The notes: generated by a model from the letters alone, not told the origin. A stretch of 45,077 bases of DNA from Emticicia agri (GCA_945860265.1 CAMAQF010000029.1:1-45077), one strand, 5' to 3'; counted from the first letter of the stretch, positions 27,401 through 35,916 are shown. A program made the numbers and translations.

Positions 27401-27662
27401 GCAATGGCATATTATCAAAAATAGCTTGCCATTTTGTACCACCGTTTTCGCTTTTCCAAACGCCACCCGATGCCAAAGCTGCATAAATGAGATTAGGATT
27501 TTCCCAAACGGCATCAACTGCAGTGATTCGGCCAGACATGACTGCTGGGCCGATGCTACGGGCTTTCATTTTATTGAATAAGTCGGTATTGAGTTTTTGG
27601 GCAAAAGCTGCCGTTGAAAGTAAAGTAATCAAGAAAAAACTCAGAAAGTAGTCTTTTTTCAT
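24474..27662 (-). pseudogene. BNR/sortilin-type 'glycosyl hydrolase' repeat protein, three disabling lesions
   Basis: Restored, this would be a secreted protein of about 1060 residues. It has a signal peptide (MKKDYFLSFFLITLLSTAAFA from the ATG at 27660-27662), many BNR/VPS10-type beta-propeller repeats (GIYKSLDGGKTWK, GVYKTTDGGETWQ, GLYRSDDGGMKWE, the latter ones ending near FGRALYVLDDIRPL), and a C-terminal helical domain. Lesion 1: TGA at 26280-26282, in frame, in SQG-stop-FLGRYD (probably GGA). Lesion 2: one T lost near 25385, restoring YLVEFFDTDWINTIGDGMYEG. Lesion 3: one T gained near 24601, restoring LEQLMASRDSIAKINVF and ending at TAG 24474-24476. Function is unknown; the family is common and exported in Bacteroidota. 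Confidence 0.88.
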
Positions 27663-27845
27663 GCTTGTTGAAGGGTTGATAAATGTATTGAAAAGGTAAA
27701 AATAATACTCTAATGTTAGAAAATGCAAAAGTTGGGATGAAAAGGTCGTTTTATACAACCGCATCGGCGGTATGATAAAGGAACTAAGGAACATGATGTA
27801 TTTCTCGATGAAAATTCATATTCTTCGTGCTTCCGTGGAGAATAT

Positions 27846-28562
27846 TTACGCAAATTCCATTTCAAAAAGGCGACCTAAATGCCCTTTTAGCTTTGCTCCT
27901 ACTTCATTCATATCAAGTTGTTTTCCGATTTCGGTGGCCATTGAGGTTACGGCTTTGTCGTCAATACCGCACGGTACTATATTTTGAAAGTAATTCAAAT
28001 CGGTATTTAAATTCAAAGCCAACCCGTGCATTGTTACCCAGCGACTTGATTTTACTCCCATCGCACAGATTTTTCTTAGATTCTGCTGTTCAATTGCATC
28101 AAGCCAAACGCCCGTTAAGCCATCAATTCTTCCCGCTACGATTCCATAATCCGCTAAAGTCAAAATTACACCCTCTTCTAAAAAACGCATATAACGATGA
28201 ATATCAGTAAAGAAATTTTCTAAGTCCAAAATCGGATAGGCGACGAGTTGTCCTGGCCCGTGATAAGTAATGTCGCCACCACGGTTGATTTTGTAAAATT
28301 TTGCTTCTATTTCCTGCAAAGCTTCTTCATTAATCAAAAGGTTATCATTTTTTCCACTTTTCCCCAGCGTATATACGTGCGGATGTTGACAAAAAAGTAG
28401 GTAATTAGACGTAGTTTTTTGTTTTTCGGGGGCAATTCCTCGATTGGCAACTTTACTATCTATGATTTCGGCGAAGAGTTTTTCTTGCATATCCCAGCCT
28501 TCTTGGTAATCAATCAGACCTAAATCAATAAACTGTACTGTTTTATTAAGATTATTATTCAT
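27846..28562 (-). CDS. lipB: Lipoyl(octanoyl) transferase
   Basis: LipB transfers octanoate from acyl carrier protein to the lipoyl domains of 2-oxoacid dehydrogenases. The 238-residue product has LLFCQHPHVYTLGKSG, RGGDITYHGPGQLVAYPILDL, the substrate-binding Lys in AMGVKSSRWVTMHG and the acyl-carrying Cys in NIVPCGIDDKAVTSM. The frame extends to 28598 but without a sensible start; ATG at 28562 (MNNNLNK) is used. It is divergent from def, and their promoters interlock in the 71-base gap. Confidence 0.95.
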   Translation of the reverse strand: MNNNLNKTVQFIDLGLIDYQEGWDMQEKLFAEIIDSKVANRGIAPEKQKTTSNYLLFCQHPHVYTLGKSGKNDNLLINEEALQEIEAKFYKINRGGDITYHGPGQLVAYPILDLENFFTDIHRYMRFLEEGVILTLADYGIVAGRIDGLTGVWLDAIEQQNLRKICAMGVKSSRWVTMHGLALNLNTDLNYFQNIVPCGIDDKAVTSMATEIGKQLDMNEVGAKLKGHLGRLFEMEFA

Positions 28563-28571
28563 CAGTTTCGT

Positions 28572-28604
28572 AACTTTGTGGCATGAACGCCACCACAAAG
28601 ATAA
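28572..28604. promoter_or_regulatory. Interlocked divergent promoters and palindrome for lipB and def
   Basis: TAACTTTG (28572-28579, plus strand, towards def) and TATCTTTG (28604-28597, minus strand, towards lipB) are both exact -7 elements. They face each other, so the two transcripts overlap by about 15-25 bases. The shared arms CTTTGTGG (28575-28582) and CCACAAAG (28594-28601) make a palindrome within the promoter pair. Confidence 0.5.
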
Positions 28605-28633
28605 TTATTAGTATTTGATAACACAGAAACAAA

Positions 28634-29209
28634 ATGATATACCCAATAGTTGCCTACGGAGACCCTGTTTTGAGAAAAGAAGCCCGTGACATTATAAAAG
28701 GAGAAATTGATTTAAAAAAATTAGCGGCTGATATGTACGAAACCATGTACGCCGCATCGGGAGTTGGCTTGGCGGCTCCGCAGATTGGCATGGATATTCG
28801 TTTATTTGTGGTTGATGGCACACCAATAAACGAAGGAGCAGAAACCGAAGAAGATATTGACCCTTCTTTGATTGATTTCAAGAAAGTTTTTATAAATGCC
28901 GAAATCATTGAAGAAGATGGCGATGAATGGGCGTATGAAGAAGGTTGTTTGAGTATTCCAGGGATACGAGCTGATGTTTATCGTCCAGAATTTATCACGA
29001 TTCGTTATTTTGATACTGATTGGGTTGAGCATACCGAAGATTATGAAGGTTTGGCGGCAAGAATTATTCAGCATGAATATGACCACATTGATGGTATTTT
29101 GTTTACTGACCATCTAACTTCATTGAAAAAGCAGTTGTTGAAGAAAAAACTCACCAATATCACCAAAGGTGATGTGGATATTGAGTATCGCATGAAGTTT
29201 CCGAAGTAA
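28634..29209 (+). CDS. def: Peptide deformylase
   Basis: Def removes the formyl group from new proteins in the cytoplasm. The 191-residue product has the three motifs: GVGLAAPQIG (43-52), EEGCLSIPG with the metal-binding Cys (C105) and QHEYDH with its two His ligands and catalytic Glu (H147, E148, H151). An acidic insertion (about residues 64-82, EGAETEEDIDPSLI) between motifs is typical of Bacteroidota enzymes. The gene is divergent from lipB and followed, 69 bases on, by the amidase gene. Confidence 0.96.
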   Translation: MIYPIVAYGDPVLRKEARDIIKGEIDLKKLAADMYETMYAASGVGLAAPQIGMDIRLFVVDGTPINEGAETEEDIDPSLIDFKKVFINAEIIEEDGDEWAYEEGCLSIPGIRADVYRPEFITIRYFDTDWVEHTEDYEGLAARIIQHEYDHIDGILFTDHLTSLKKQLLKKKLTNITKGDVDIEYRMKFPK

Positions 29210-29278
29210 TATTTAGGTACTGAGGCACAAAGTTGCAAAGGCACAAAGTAATTAATTCTTAAGGTTCGCATTTTTAAA

Positions 29279-30076
29279 ATGACCGAAAAAACTTTTTCTA
29301 AGCAAAATCTAAAGATTTCGTTAGTTCAGACGAATCTCCATTGGGAAAACCCGACGGCGAATTTGGCTATGCTTGAAGAAAAGATTTTTGATATTGAAGA
29401 ACCGACTGATTTAATCATTTTGCCCGAAATGTTTACGACGGGCTTTTCCATGAACGCCCAGCAGTTTGCCGAACCGATGAACCTCACGACAACTCGTTGG
29501 ATGAAGCAAATGGCAGCTCAAACTCGTGCGTTCATTACGGGTAGTGTGATTATTAAGGCAGGCGAAAATTACTATAATCGCCTACTTTGGGTGAGTCCTG
29601 AAGGTGAAGTTGATTCTTATGATAAACGCCACCTATTCAGAATGGGTAAAGAAAATGATGTTTATGCCGAAGGAACTAAGCAACTCATCAAGACAATTAA
29701 AGGCTGGAAAATTTGTCCGCTTATTTGCTATGATTTGCGTTTCCCTGTTTGGAGCAGAAACGTCAATCTTGATTACGATTTATTGATTTATGTAGCCAAT
29801 TGGCCACAAGTGCGTATCTATCCGTGGGATTCGCTTTTGGTGGCTCGTGCCATCGAAAACCAAAGTTATGTAGTAGGCGTAAATCGCGTGGGCGAAGATG
29901 GAAACGGTTTTCCGCATTCGGGTAATTCGGCTGTGATTGACTTTGCAGGAAAAGTGCTTTTCCGTGAAATTGGCAACGAAGTTATTCATCACCATACACT
30001 CGACCGCTCTTCTCTCGACGAATTCCGTCAACGTTTCCCTGCTTATTTAGATGCTGATAGATTTGTGATTGTTTGA
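29279..30076 (+). CDS. Omega-amidase / carbon-nitrogen hydrolase (YafV/Nit2-like)
   Basis: This 265-residue nitrilase-superfamily enzyme has the catalytic triad Glu in LIILPEMF (E50), Lys in YDKRHLF (K116) and Cys in LICYDLRFP (C150). The WSRN and WPQVR context and the DKRHLFRMG stretch match YafV/Nit2 omega-amidases, which hydrolyse alpha-ketoglutaramate and alpha-ketosuccinamate. The gap before it contains two copies of GGCACAAAG, a common low-complexity intergenic word. It runs in the same direction as def and may be cotranscribed with it. Confidence 0.88.
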   Translation: MTEKTFSKQNLKISLVQTNLHWENPTANLAMLEEKIFDIEEPTDLIILPEMFTTGFSMNAQQFAEPMNLTTTRWMKQMAAQTRAFITGSVIIKAGENYYNRLLWVSPEGEVDSYDKRHLFRMGKENDVYAEGTKQLIKTIKGWKICPLICYDLRFPVWSRNVNLDYDLLIYVANWPQVRIYPWDSLLVARAIENQSYVVGVNRVGEDGNGFPHSGNSAVIDFAGKVLFREIGNEVIHHHTLDRSSLDEFRQRFPAYLDADRFVIV

Positions 30077-30085
30077 TTTCCCAAA

Positions 30086-30232
30086 TCAAACAACTTTAAT
30101 AGAATCACTACCAAACTTTATAACTTTTTCGACATAACGGTGTGTCTTGGCAACCTCATCCAAAGTATATTATCTATCAATAATAGCACGAAGATGCCCT
30201 TTTTCGGCTAAATCTTTGAAAAATTCAAAACA
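30086..30232 (-). pseudogene. Relic of a zinc-type alcohol dehydrogenase/quinone oxidoreductase C-terminus
   Basis: On the minus strand this gap reads, in one frame, EFFKDLAEKGHLRAIIDR, then TAA, then YTLDEVAKTHRYVEKVIK and FGSDSIKVV-stop. This is the typical end of MDR-family NAD(P)-dependent dehydrogenases (a Y-[TS]-L-[DE]-x-[VI] helix, H-RYVE, and a final I-KV strand). The internal stop, and the loss of everything upstream of about 30232, show that it is a dead fragment. It was too short to be recorded as an open frame. I infer that the rest of the gene was deleted. Confidence 0.72.
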
Positions 30233-30315
30233 AAAAATTAAACAGCAAAATAAACCACTAAATATTGACAAAAGTCAATAAAAAGACTTTTTGAGGGAAA
30301 AATTTGAGTAAAAAA

Positions 30316-30993
30316 TCACACCGCCACAAAAAAGTCCTGCACTTCGTTAGGTTGTACTTTTATGACATTGGCAAGCACCAAAACTATCAAAGTCCGAGAA
30401 GCAACTTTTCGTGAAATATTGGCAATATTGGCATAAGTTTCTACCGTGATGGTGGGGTTTTCAGCCAAATATTTCATTAAAATCTGTTCTTTTTCTCCGT
30501 AATTAAACTTAATATTCAATCCTTTACGCTCGCCTTTCAAAATTTCTTTCATTTCTTTACTGGCTTGAACCGAGCGGTCGGCCACTCGCACATAAGCACG
30601 ACGATTATCTACGATTCCGTCTAAATCTACAAAATGTGGCTTAAACGGACTTTTCTGAATATCATAAATCAAAACTTCTCGCTCGCCCTCAACAATCAGG
30701 CGTTCGAGCTGATAATCAATGGCAGGATAAATGTATTTTTCGATGGCTTTTTGTAGAATATACTCATCTTCATCGGGAAACTTTAAGCCTTTAATACTCT
30801 TGTCGTCGCCGATGCCCACAATCAATTTCCCGCCATCAGTATTGGCGAAAGCAACCATTTCCCTGACAATTTTCTCAGGGTGATTGGTCTTTAGTTTAAA
30901 TTCTATGAACTTATTTTCGCCTTGGCGAACGAGTTCTTTTAATACCCGAAAATCAACTTTTGATTGTTGGGTTGGCTGGTAATCCACCATCAT
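30316..30993 (-). CDS. AlbA_2 (Schlafen-like) domain protein with C-terminal winged helix
   Basis: The 225-residue protein has the AlbA_2 pattern: GENKFIEFKLKTNHPEKI, REMVAFANTDGGKLIVGIGDD, then VYVRVADRSVQASKEM-like repeats (here RAYVRVADRSVQASKEMKEI). The last 70 residues (KEQILMKYLAENPTITVETYANIANISRKVASRTLIVLVLANVI) form a probable winged-helix DNA-binding domain. Such proteins are usually described as putative transcriptional regulators or ATP-binding proteins; the target is unknown. Either ATG at 30993 or 30990 may start it. The dead dehydrogenase fragment lies just downstream. Confidence 0.8.
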   Translation of the reverse strand: MMVDYQPTQQSKVDFRVLKELVRQGENKFIEFKLKTNHPEKIVREMVAFANTDGGKLIVGIGDDKSIKGLKFPDEDEYILQKAIEKYIYPAIDYQLERLIVEGEREVLIYDIQKSPFKPHFVDLDGIVDNRRAYVRVADRSVQASKEMKEILKGERKGLNIKFNYGEKEQILMKYLAENPTITVETYANIANISRKVASRTLIVLVLANVIKVQPNEVQDFFVAV

Positions 30994-31181
30994 TTCTCGA
31001 ATGATTGGGTTATAGTTCTTTACCGCAGTTTTTGTATGGTGGAAAGAACGTAAAAATCTTTTCTAAAAATATAGCTTTTGACTTGATTATCAAAGAACCT
31101 TAACAAAAATTTCAAGTATTTTACACTTATTAGAATAACTTAGTTTAATTTCGTTTGTTTTGTTTTTAACTCATTTAAACT

Positions 31182-32183
31182 ATGAAAAAAATTTTATTCT
31201 TGTCTCTATTCTCTATGAGTACTCACATTATTACTGCCCAATCAAAAACAATTGGTAAAATTGACCGCTACGATACCGCCTTAGACAAAATCTTAGACGT
31301 AAGCACTAAAATTGAAGTTTTGGGCGAAGGTTTTGTTTGGTCAGAAGGCCCAATTTGGGTCAAAGATGGCGGATATTTGTTGTTTTCGGATGTACCAGCC
31401 AATATTATTTATCGTTGGAAAAAGGGCGAAGAAATAACTGCATTTTTAAAACCTTCTGGCTATACTGGAATTTCGCCGTACAGCGATGAACCTGGAAGCA
31501 ACGGCTTGATTATCAACCAATTAGGAAATTTAGTTTCGTGCGAACACGGCGACCGCAGATTGGCAGAAATGCCATTAACTTTTGGTGGAAAACGTACTTT
31601 GACCGACAACTATTTGGGGAAAAGATTTAATAGCCCGAATGATGTTGTACAGAAATCGAACGGAGATTATTATTTTACTGACCCACCGTATGGTTTACGT
31701 CAAAAAGAAAATGATCCAAGTCGTGAAACACCACTTTTTGGCGTTTATAGAGTTGAAAAAACTGGAAAAACAACAATAATTATTGAAGATTTAACTCGCC
31801 CGAATGGTTTGGCATTTTCACCCGACGAAAAAACGCTTTACGTTGCACAATCTGACCCTGACCGTGCATATTTGATGGCTTATCCTGTTTTAGTTGATGG
31901 GAAAGTTGGTAAAGGAAAAATTTTCTACGATATGACATCAATGGTCATACAAGGACTAAAAGGCTTGCCCGATGGACTGAAAATTGATAAAAAAGGCAAT
32001 ATTTTTACTACGGGCCCAGGAGGAATCTTGATTTTATCGCCCGAAGCTAAATTATTGGGAAGAATTGATACTGGCGAAGCTACGGCCAATTGTGCTTTTG
32101 GAAGCGATGGATCGGTGCTTTATATTACGGCTGATATGTATTTACTAAAAGTACAAACGCTGACGATTGGAAATGGTTTTTAA
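31182..32183 (+). CDS. Exported SMP-30/gluconolactonase-like beta-propeller protein
   Basis: The 333-residue protein has a signal peptide (MKKILFLSLFSMSTHIITAQ) and a six-bladed SMP-30/LRE-like propeller: EGPIWVKDGGYLLFSDVPANIIYRW, EPGSNGLIINQLGNLVSCEHGDRR, FNSPNDVVQKSNGDYYFTDPPYGL, DLTRPNGLAFSPDEKTLYVAQSD and GLPDGLKIDKKGNIFTTGPGG. The SPND and PDG turns carry metal-binding residues in gluconolactonases. It probably hydrolyses a sugar lactone in the periplasm, but the substrate is not determined. It stands alone, with a strong bidirectional terminator against the M16 gene. Confidence 0.85.
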   Translation: MKKILFLSLFSMSTHIITAQSKTIGKIDRYDTALDKILDVSTKIEVLGEGFVWSEGPIWVKDGGYLLFSDVPANIIYRWKKGEEITAFLKPSGYTGISPYSDEPGSNGLIINQLGNLVSCEHGDRRLAEMPLTFGGKRTLTDNYLGKRFNSPNDVVQKSNGDYYFTDPPYGLRQKENDPSRETPLFGVYRVEKTGKTTIIIEDLTRPNGLAFSPDEKTLYVAQSDPDRAYLMAYPVLVDGKVGKGKIFYDMTSMVIQGLKGLPDGLKIDKKGNIFTTGPGGILILSPEAKLLGRIDTGEATANCAFGSDGSVLYITADMYLLKVQTLTIGNGF

Positions 32184-32237
32184 ACATTTTTGCCAAACCT
32201 TCTTATCAGCGATAATAAAAGTTTGGCAAAAATGTTT
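32182..32237. terminator. Bidirectional terminator between the SMP-30 and M16 genes
   Basis: Perfect 17-bp arms (AAACATTTTTGCCAAAC / GTTTGGCAAAAATGTTT) enclose a 22-base loop and run into T tracts on both strands (32229-32243). The left arm starts in the stop codon at 32181-32183. Confidence 0.88.
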
Positions 32238-32241
32238 TTTT

Positions 32242-33519
32242 TTACTTCCCTCCTACTACAACCTCACAAAGCTCTTCGGTATTGAAGTATTTATTGGCAA
32301 TTTCCATGATGTCTCCACTCGAAATCGCAGTTATATGCTGGATATAGTTTTGGTAAAAATCACTTGGTAAATTTTCTAAAATCACTACTTTCTGGCGGTC
32401 GGCTACTTCAAATGGAGTATTTAATGAACCCACAAATGAGCCAATCATATAATTTTTGGCGGTTTCAAGTTCATTTTCTGAAATTTGTTCGGTTTGTAGG
32501 CGAGCTATTTCCTTGTGTATTTCGTCTATCGTTTGTTGCGTAAACTCTTTCTTAACATCCGTTCCGATAATCAAATAACCATTTTCTTTATGTGGAATTA
32601 ATGAAGATGAGATTCCGTAGGTAAAACCTTTTTCCTCTCTGATATTTTTCATCAAGCGGCTTCCGAAGTATCCGCCAAAAATAGTATTTGTTACAATAAA
32701 TTTGAAAAAATCAGGGTGTGTGCGATTGAATAATTTTCTACCAACTCGAATCGAAGATTGTAGATTTTCGGGACGATTCATTAATAAATTTTCTCCAACT
32801 TTTGGGCTTTCTGGAAATTTATCTTCTATTTTTTCTGGTTTACTTGCTGAAATTTTCCCAAAAACCTCATTTAATCCTTTTATTTCTTCCTCACCAAAAT
32901 TTCCCGATAAAAAAATCGTGAATAATTTTCCACTGATTTGTTTTGTATAAAAATCACGAACCGCCTCGGCAGTAATATTCTTGATAGTGACTTGAGAGAC
33001 CGATTTTCCATAAGGATGATTTGAACCAAAAATTTGCTCTCTAAAAGTTTGACTTGCCACGAAAGCAGTCTTTTCGAGATTGACTTTTAGGGTTTGAGAA
33101 GCAATATTTCTTTGCACTGAAAACTCTTCTTCTGGAAAAATCGACTCTGAAATCATTTCTTTAAGCATTGGCAAAAGTTTTGTCAGATGCTTGGTTAGCC
33201 CATGAACCGTAATTGCCAAACGCTCAAATGATTGATTAATTTCGGTAAAAGCCCCGAATTGGTCAAAGAACTCGCTAATTTCGGCCGATTTATGTGTTTT
33301 TGTACCTTCTGTAAGCAATTTTGACACAAAAAGCGACTCTCCGCCAACGTCATCAAATTTACTGCCCGCATCAAAAATCAATTCCAATCGCATAACCGGC
33401 TGTTCGCCTGCTCGTATCGTATAAAGTGGAATATTATTATCAAGAATTGTTATTTTAGCAGTTGGAATATTTACGTGTTCTACTTTCCTTGATGGTGGAG
33501 CAATCGTTCGGTCTAAAAT
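32242..33519 (-). CDS. M16 family peptidase-like protein lacking the zinc motif
   Basis: The 425-residue product (ATG at 33519, MILDRTIAPP) has the M16 fold: the N-terminal half carries VMRLELIFDAGSKFDDVGGESLF, where an active M16 enzyme would have HxxEH after the Gly-rich turn, and here no HxxEH is present. The C-terminal half has FGSRLMKNIREEKGFTYGI, the R/Y substrate-contact block that inactive partner subunits keep. By family rule it is the non-catalytic member of a two-protein M16B protease. Bacteroidota often encode the two side by side; here the upstream neighbour, 166 bases away, is HtrA and not an active M16. Confidence 0.88.
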   Translation of the reverse strand: MLDRTIAPPSRKVEHVNIPTAKITILDNNIPLYTIRAGEQPVMRLELIFDAGSKFDDVGGESLFVSKLLTEGTKTHKSAEISEFFDQFGAFTEINQSFERLAITVHGLTKHLTKLLPMLKEMISESIFPEEEFSVQRNIASQTLKVNLEKTAFVASQTFREQIFGSNHPYGKSVSQVTIKNITAEAVRDFYTKQISGKLFTIFLSGNFGEEEIKGLNEVFGKISASKPEKIEDKFPESPKVGENLLMNRPENLQSSIRVGRKLFNRTHPDFFKFIVTNTIFGGYFGSRLMKNIREEKGFTYGISSSLIPHKENGYLIIGTDVKKEFTQQTIDEIHKEIARLQTEQISENELETAKNYMIGSFVGSLNTPFEVADRQKVVILENLPSDFYQNYIQHITAISSGDIMEIANKYFNTEELCEVVVGGK

Positions 33520-33685
33520 CATCAAAAATATATTTATAATTATCGAATATGGTGTCTGTAACAACCCCTACGTAAATGTAGAGCTAAAAAGCAAAAATTC
33601 AGTCTCTTCTTCATAAAAAAACGCACTCATGAAGATAAAAGTTTATCGACACAAGTACGTTTATTTACTCTCAACAAAATTTACC

Positions 33686-35218
33686 TTATTCTAAACTCAA
33701 ACCATAACAAGTCGTGCGAGCTGAACTTTGGTAAGTTCCACAAATCATCACTCCTTCTTCTTCTTTTTCTTTGGCTTCTTTGATGGCCGCTTTAAACTCG
33801 CTTACCGAATTAATTCGTTTGTCTGCTACTTTCATTACCACAAAACCTTCACGCATTTGTGTATAGTCTGCAATATCACCTTCTAAAATCTTTTTTACCA
33901 CTACACCATTCTGAATGCCCATGCGTTGCTTATCAGTTGAAGAAAGCTCAGCCAATTCAATACCGAGTTGCTCAAAAGTTTTATTTTCTGTATTATTGGT
34001 ATTTTTTACGATGTCTTTTCCACCATCACGATTACGAAGCGTAACCTCAAAATCTTTAATCGAGCCATTTCTATTAACCGTTATACGAGTTGATTCACCT
34101 GGACGTTTACGACCAATAATTTCTTGTAATTTCGGTCCGCTCTTGGTCACCAATCCATCAATTTTAACAATCACATCACCTTTTTGAATACCGGCTGCTT
34201 TTGCTGCACCATTTTCAACAACATCGGCCACATAAATGCCTTCATCTGTTTTAGTTTTAAATTCTTCAGCTTTCTTTCCATCTAATTCAACCAAATTGAT
34301 ACCTAAATATCCACGTTGCACATTTCCGTATTTTACAATATCAGCCGTTACTTTTTTTACGATTTCGGATGGAACTGCAAATGCATAACCAGCGTAAGCA
34401 CCATTTGGGCTAGCAATTGCAGTATTGATACCAATCAGTTCACCTTTAAGGTTTACTAAAGCACCTCCACTATTGCCTGGGTTTACGGCAGCATCAGTTT
34501 GGATAAACGATTCAATGGCATCACTTGATTTTTGACGGCCATCTTCGCCATTACGACGATTCATTTGTTGTTGCTGTTTTTCGGCCAAAATACCAATATT
34601 TCTACCCTTAGCACTTACGATACCTGCGGTAACCGTAGATTCCAAGTTAAACGGATTACCCACTGCCAAAACCCACTCACCAACTTTTACATTATCTGAA
34701 TTGGCAAATGCCATTGCTGGGTGCTTGCCACCTTCGATTTTGATAACCGCAATATCTGTTGAAGGATCAGTACCTATAATTTTTGCAGTATATGATTTGT
34801 GGTCAGAAGTTATAACTTCTAACTCTGTTGCTCCTTCAACTACGTGATTATTAGTAGCAATAAAACCATCATTTGTGATGATTACCCCCGAACCCGATGA
34901 TTCCTGTTGCTGATTACGTGGCTGCCCGAATGGACTTTCTCCACCAAAGAAATCATCAAAAATAGTACGTTGCTGCGAAGCGGTACGAGTTGTTTTTGCT
35001 TTAATATGAACCACCGAAGGTGTTGATAATTCGGCTGCATAAGTAAAATCGCCCGGTACTCCAGCCGGTCCAACATAATTTGCTAAACGTGTAAGCGAAG
35101 GTTTTGAGGCTTCATTAAAAATTACATTATTTCCTTGCAATCCCAGCAAGTGATAAGCTCCAATCATGACGATACTGCTTATAGCAGCAATACTGATAGT
35201 TTTTACTGTGTTATTCAT
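33686..35218 (-). CDS. HtrA/DegP-type serine protease with two PDZ domains
   Basis: This 510-residue envelope protease/chaperone has an N-terminal hydrophobic segment (TISIAAISSIVMIGAYHLL) as signal or anchor, a trypsin-like domain with the triad His in TNNHVVEG (H125), Asp in STDIAVIK (D155) and Ser in NPGNSGGALV (S250), and two PDZ domains (about 295-390, starting YLGINLVELDGKKA, and about 415-510). Family members degrade or refold misfolded periplasmic proteins. An SP- or NQ-rich insert (GQPRNQQQESSG) precedes the protease strand. Hsp20 lies upstream on the same strand, so both are folding-stress proteins, but a 272-base gap and a hairpin separate them. Confidence 0.95.
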   Translation of the reverse strand: MNNTVKTISIAAISSIVMIGAYHLLGLQGNNVIFNEASKPSLTRLANYVGPAGVPGDFTYAAELSTPSVVHIKAKTTRTASQQRTIFDDFFGGESPFGQPRNQQQESSGSGVIITNDGFIATNNHVVEGATELEVITSDHKSYTAKIIGTDPSTDIAVIKIEGGKHPAMAFANSDNVKVGEWVLAVGNPFNLESTVTAGIVSAKGRNIGILAEKQQQQMNRRNGEDGRQKSSDAIESFIQTDAAVNPGNSGGALVNLKGELIGINTAIASPNGAYAGYAFAVPSEIVKKVTADIVKYGNVQRGYLGINLVELDGKKAEEFKTKTDEGIYVADVVENGAAKAAGIQKGDVIVKIDGLVTKSGPKLQEIIGRKRPGESTRITVNRNGSIKDFEVTLRNRDGGKDIVKNTNNTENKTFEQLGIELAELSSTDKQRMGIQNGVVVKKILEGDIADYTQMREGFVVMKVADKRINSVSEFKAAIKEAKEKEEEGVMICGTYQSSARTTCYGLSLE

Positions 35219-35436
35219 GTTTTCTATGCCGTTGTTTTACAGTTTACATTATATATCTAATCGAACTATATTTCAATTATTAGTAATGTTTCTTCAAATA
35301 GTTTTGGGTTGATAACGAAATAAAACTTGTTTTTGTTTCATGCAAATTTAACGTAAAAGTATGTATGTATCTTTGTGTTCATGATGAATTTTAACAAATT
35401 TTAACTGAATATTCTATTCAAGCAGTTTATACAGAA

Positions 35437-35468
35437 AGCAAGGTACAGAAATTAATCTATACCTTGCT
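35437..35468 (-). terminator. Hairpin downstream of the hsp20 gene
   Basis: AGCAAGGTA (35437-35445) and TACCTTGCT (35460-35468) make a 9-bp stem just after the hsp20 stop (minus strand). The following T stretch (TTTCTGT) is weak, so termination may be partial. Confidence 0.5.
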
Positions 35469-35490
35469 CAAACTCATTTATTACTCAAAC

Positions 35491-35916
35491 TTACGCAATC
35501 TCAATCAAGCGAGGCTCTTTTGGTTTTGCTTGTTCTTTTTTAGGAAGTTCTAAGCCCAAGATACCATCGTTGTATATAGCCACAATTTTTTCGCTATCTA
35601 CTGTTTTTGGTAAAGTGAACGAACGCTTGAATGTACTAAAATTAAATTCTTTTCGAGTGTAATTTCCGTCAGTTTCGGCATTTTCTTCTTTTTTCTCAGT
35701 CGAGATAGTTAAAGTGTTTTCGTGAACATTTACTTTAAAATCTTCTTTCTTCAAACCCGGGGCAGCCAATTGTATCTTGAAAGCATCTTCACTTTCGATA
35801 ACGTTTACTGCTGGAAAAGAGTGCTGGTGTGCAGGAGCAACACGCTCAAAGTCATTTAAAAAATTGCTTAATACTGCTGGAAAAACTGGTGCGAAATTTC
35901 TTACTAAAGTTGCCAT
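35491..35916 (-). CDS. Small heat shock protein (Hsp20/alpha-crystallin family)
   Basis: The 141-residue protein has a short N-terminal arm, an alpha-crystallin domain (about 33-130: PAVNVIESEDAFKIQLAAPGLKKEDFKVNV, LTISTEKKE, YTRKEFNFSTFKRSFTLP, GILGLELPK) and a C-terminal tail with the IXI-type tail PRLIEIA. It acts as an ATP-independent holdase for unfolding proteins. No CIRCE element or other heat-shock operator was recognised upstream; there is a short GCCAC-gacgtt-GTGGC repeat at 35952-35967. Confidence 0.95.
   Translation of the reverse strand: MATLVRNFAPVFPAVLSNFLNDFERVAPAHQHSFPAVNVIESEDAFKIQLAAPGLKKEDFKVNVHENTLTISTEKKEENAETDGNYTRKEFNFSTFKRSFTLPKTVDSEKIVAIYNDGILGLELPKKEQAKPKEPRLIEIA

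Noticed and set aside
28575..28601. lipB-def palindrome as another copy of the dispersed hairpin
   Set aside because: It shares only the TTGTGG word, has a different loop, and is explained by the two facing promoter elements.
29220..29260. GGCACAAAG pair as a CRISPR-like or regulatory repeat
   Set aside because: Two copies of a short word common in Bacteroidota intergenic DNA; no array or spacing pattern.
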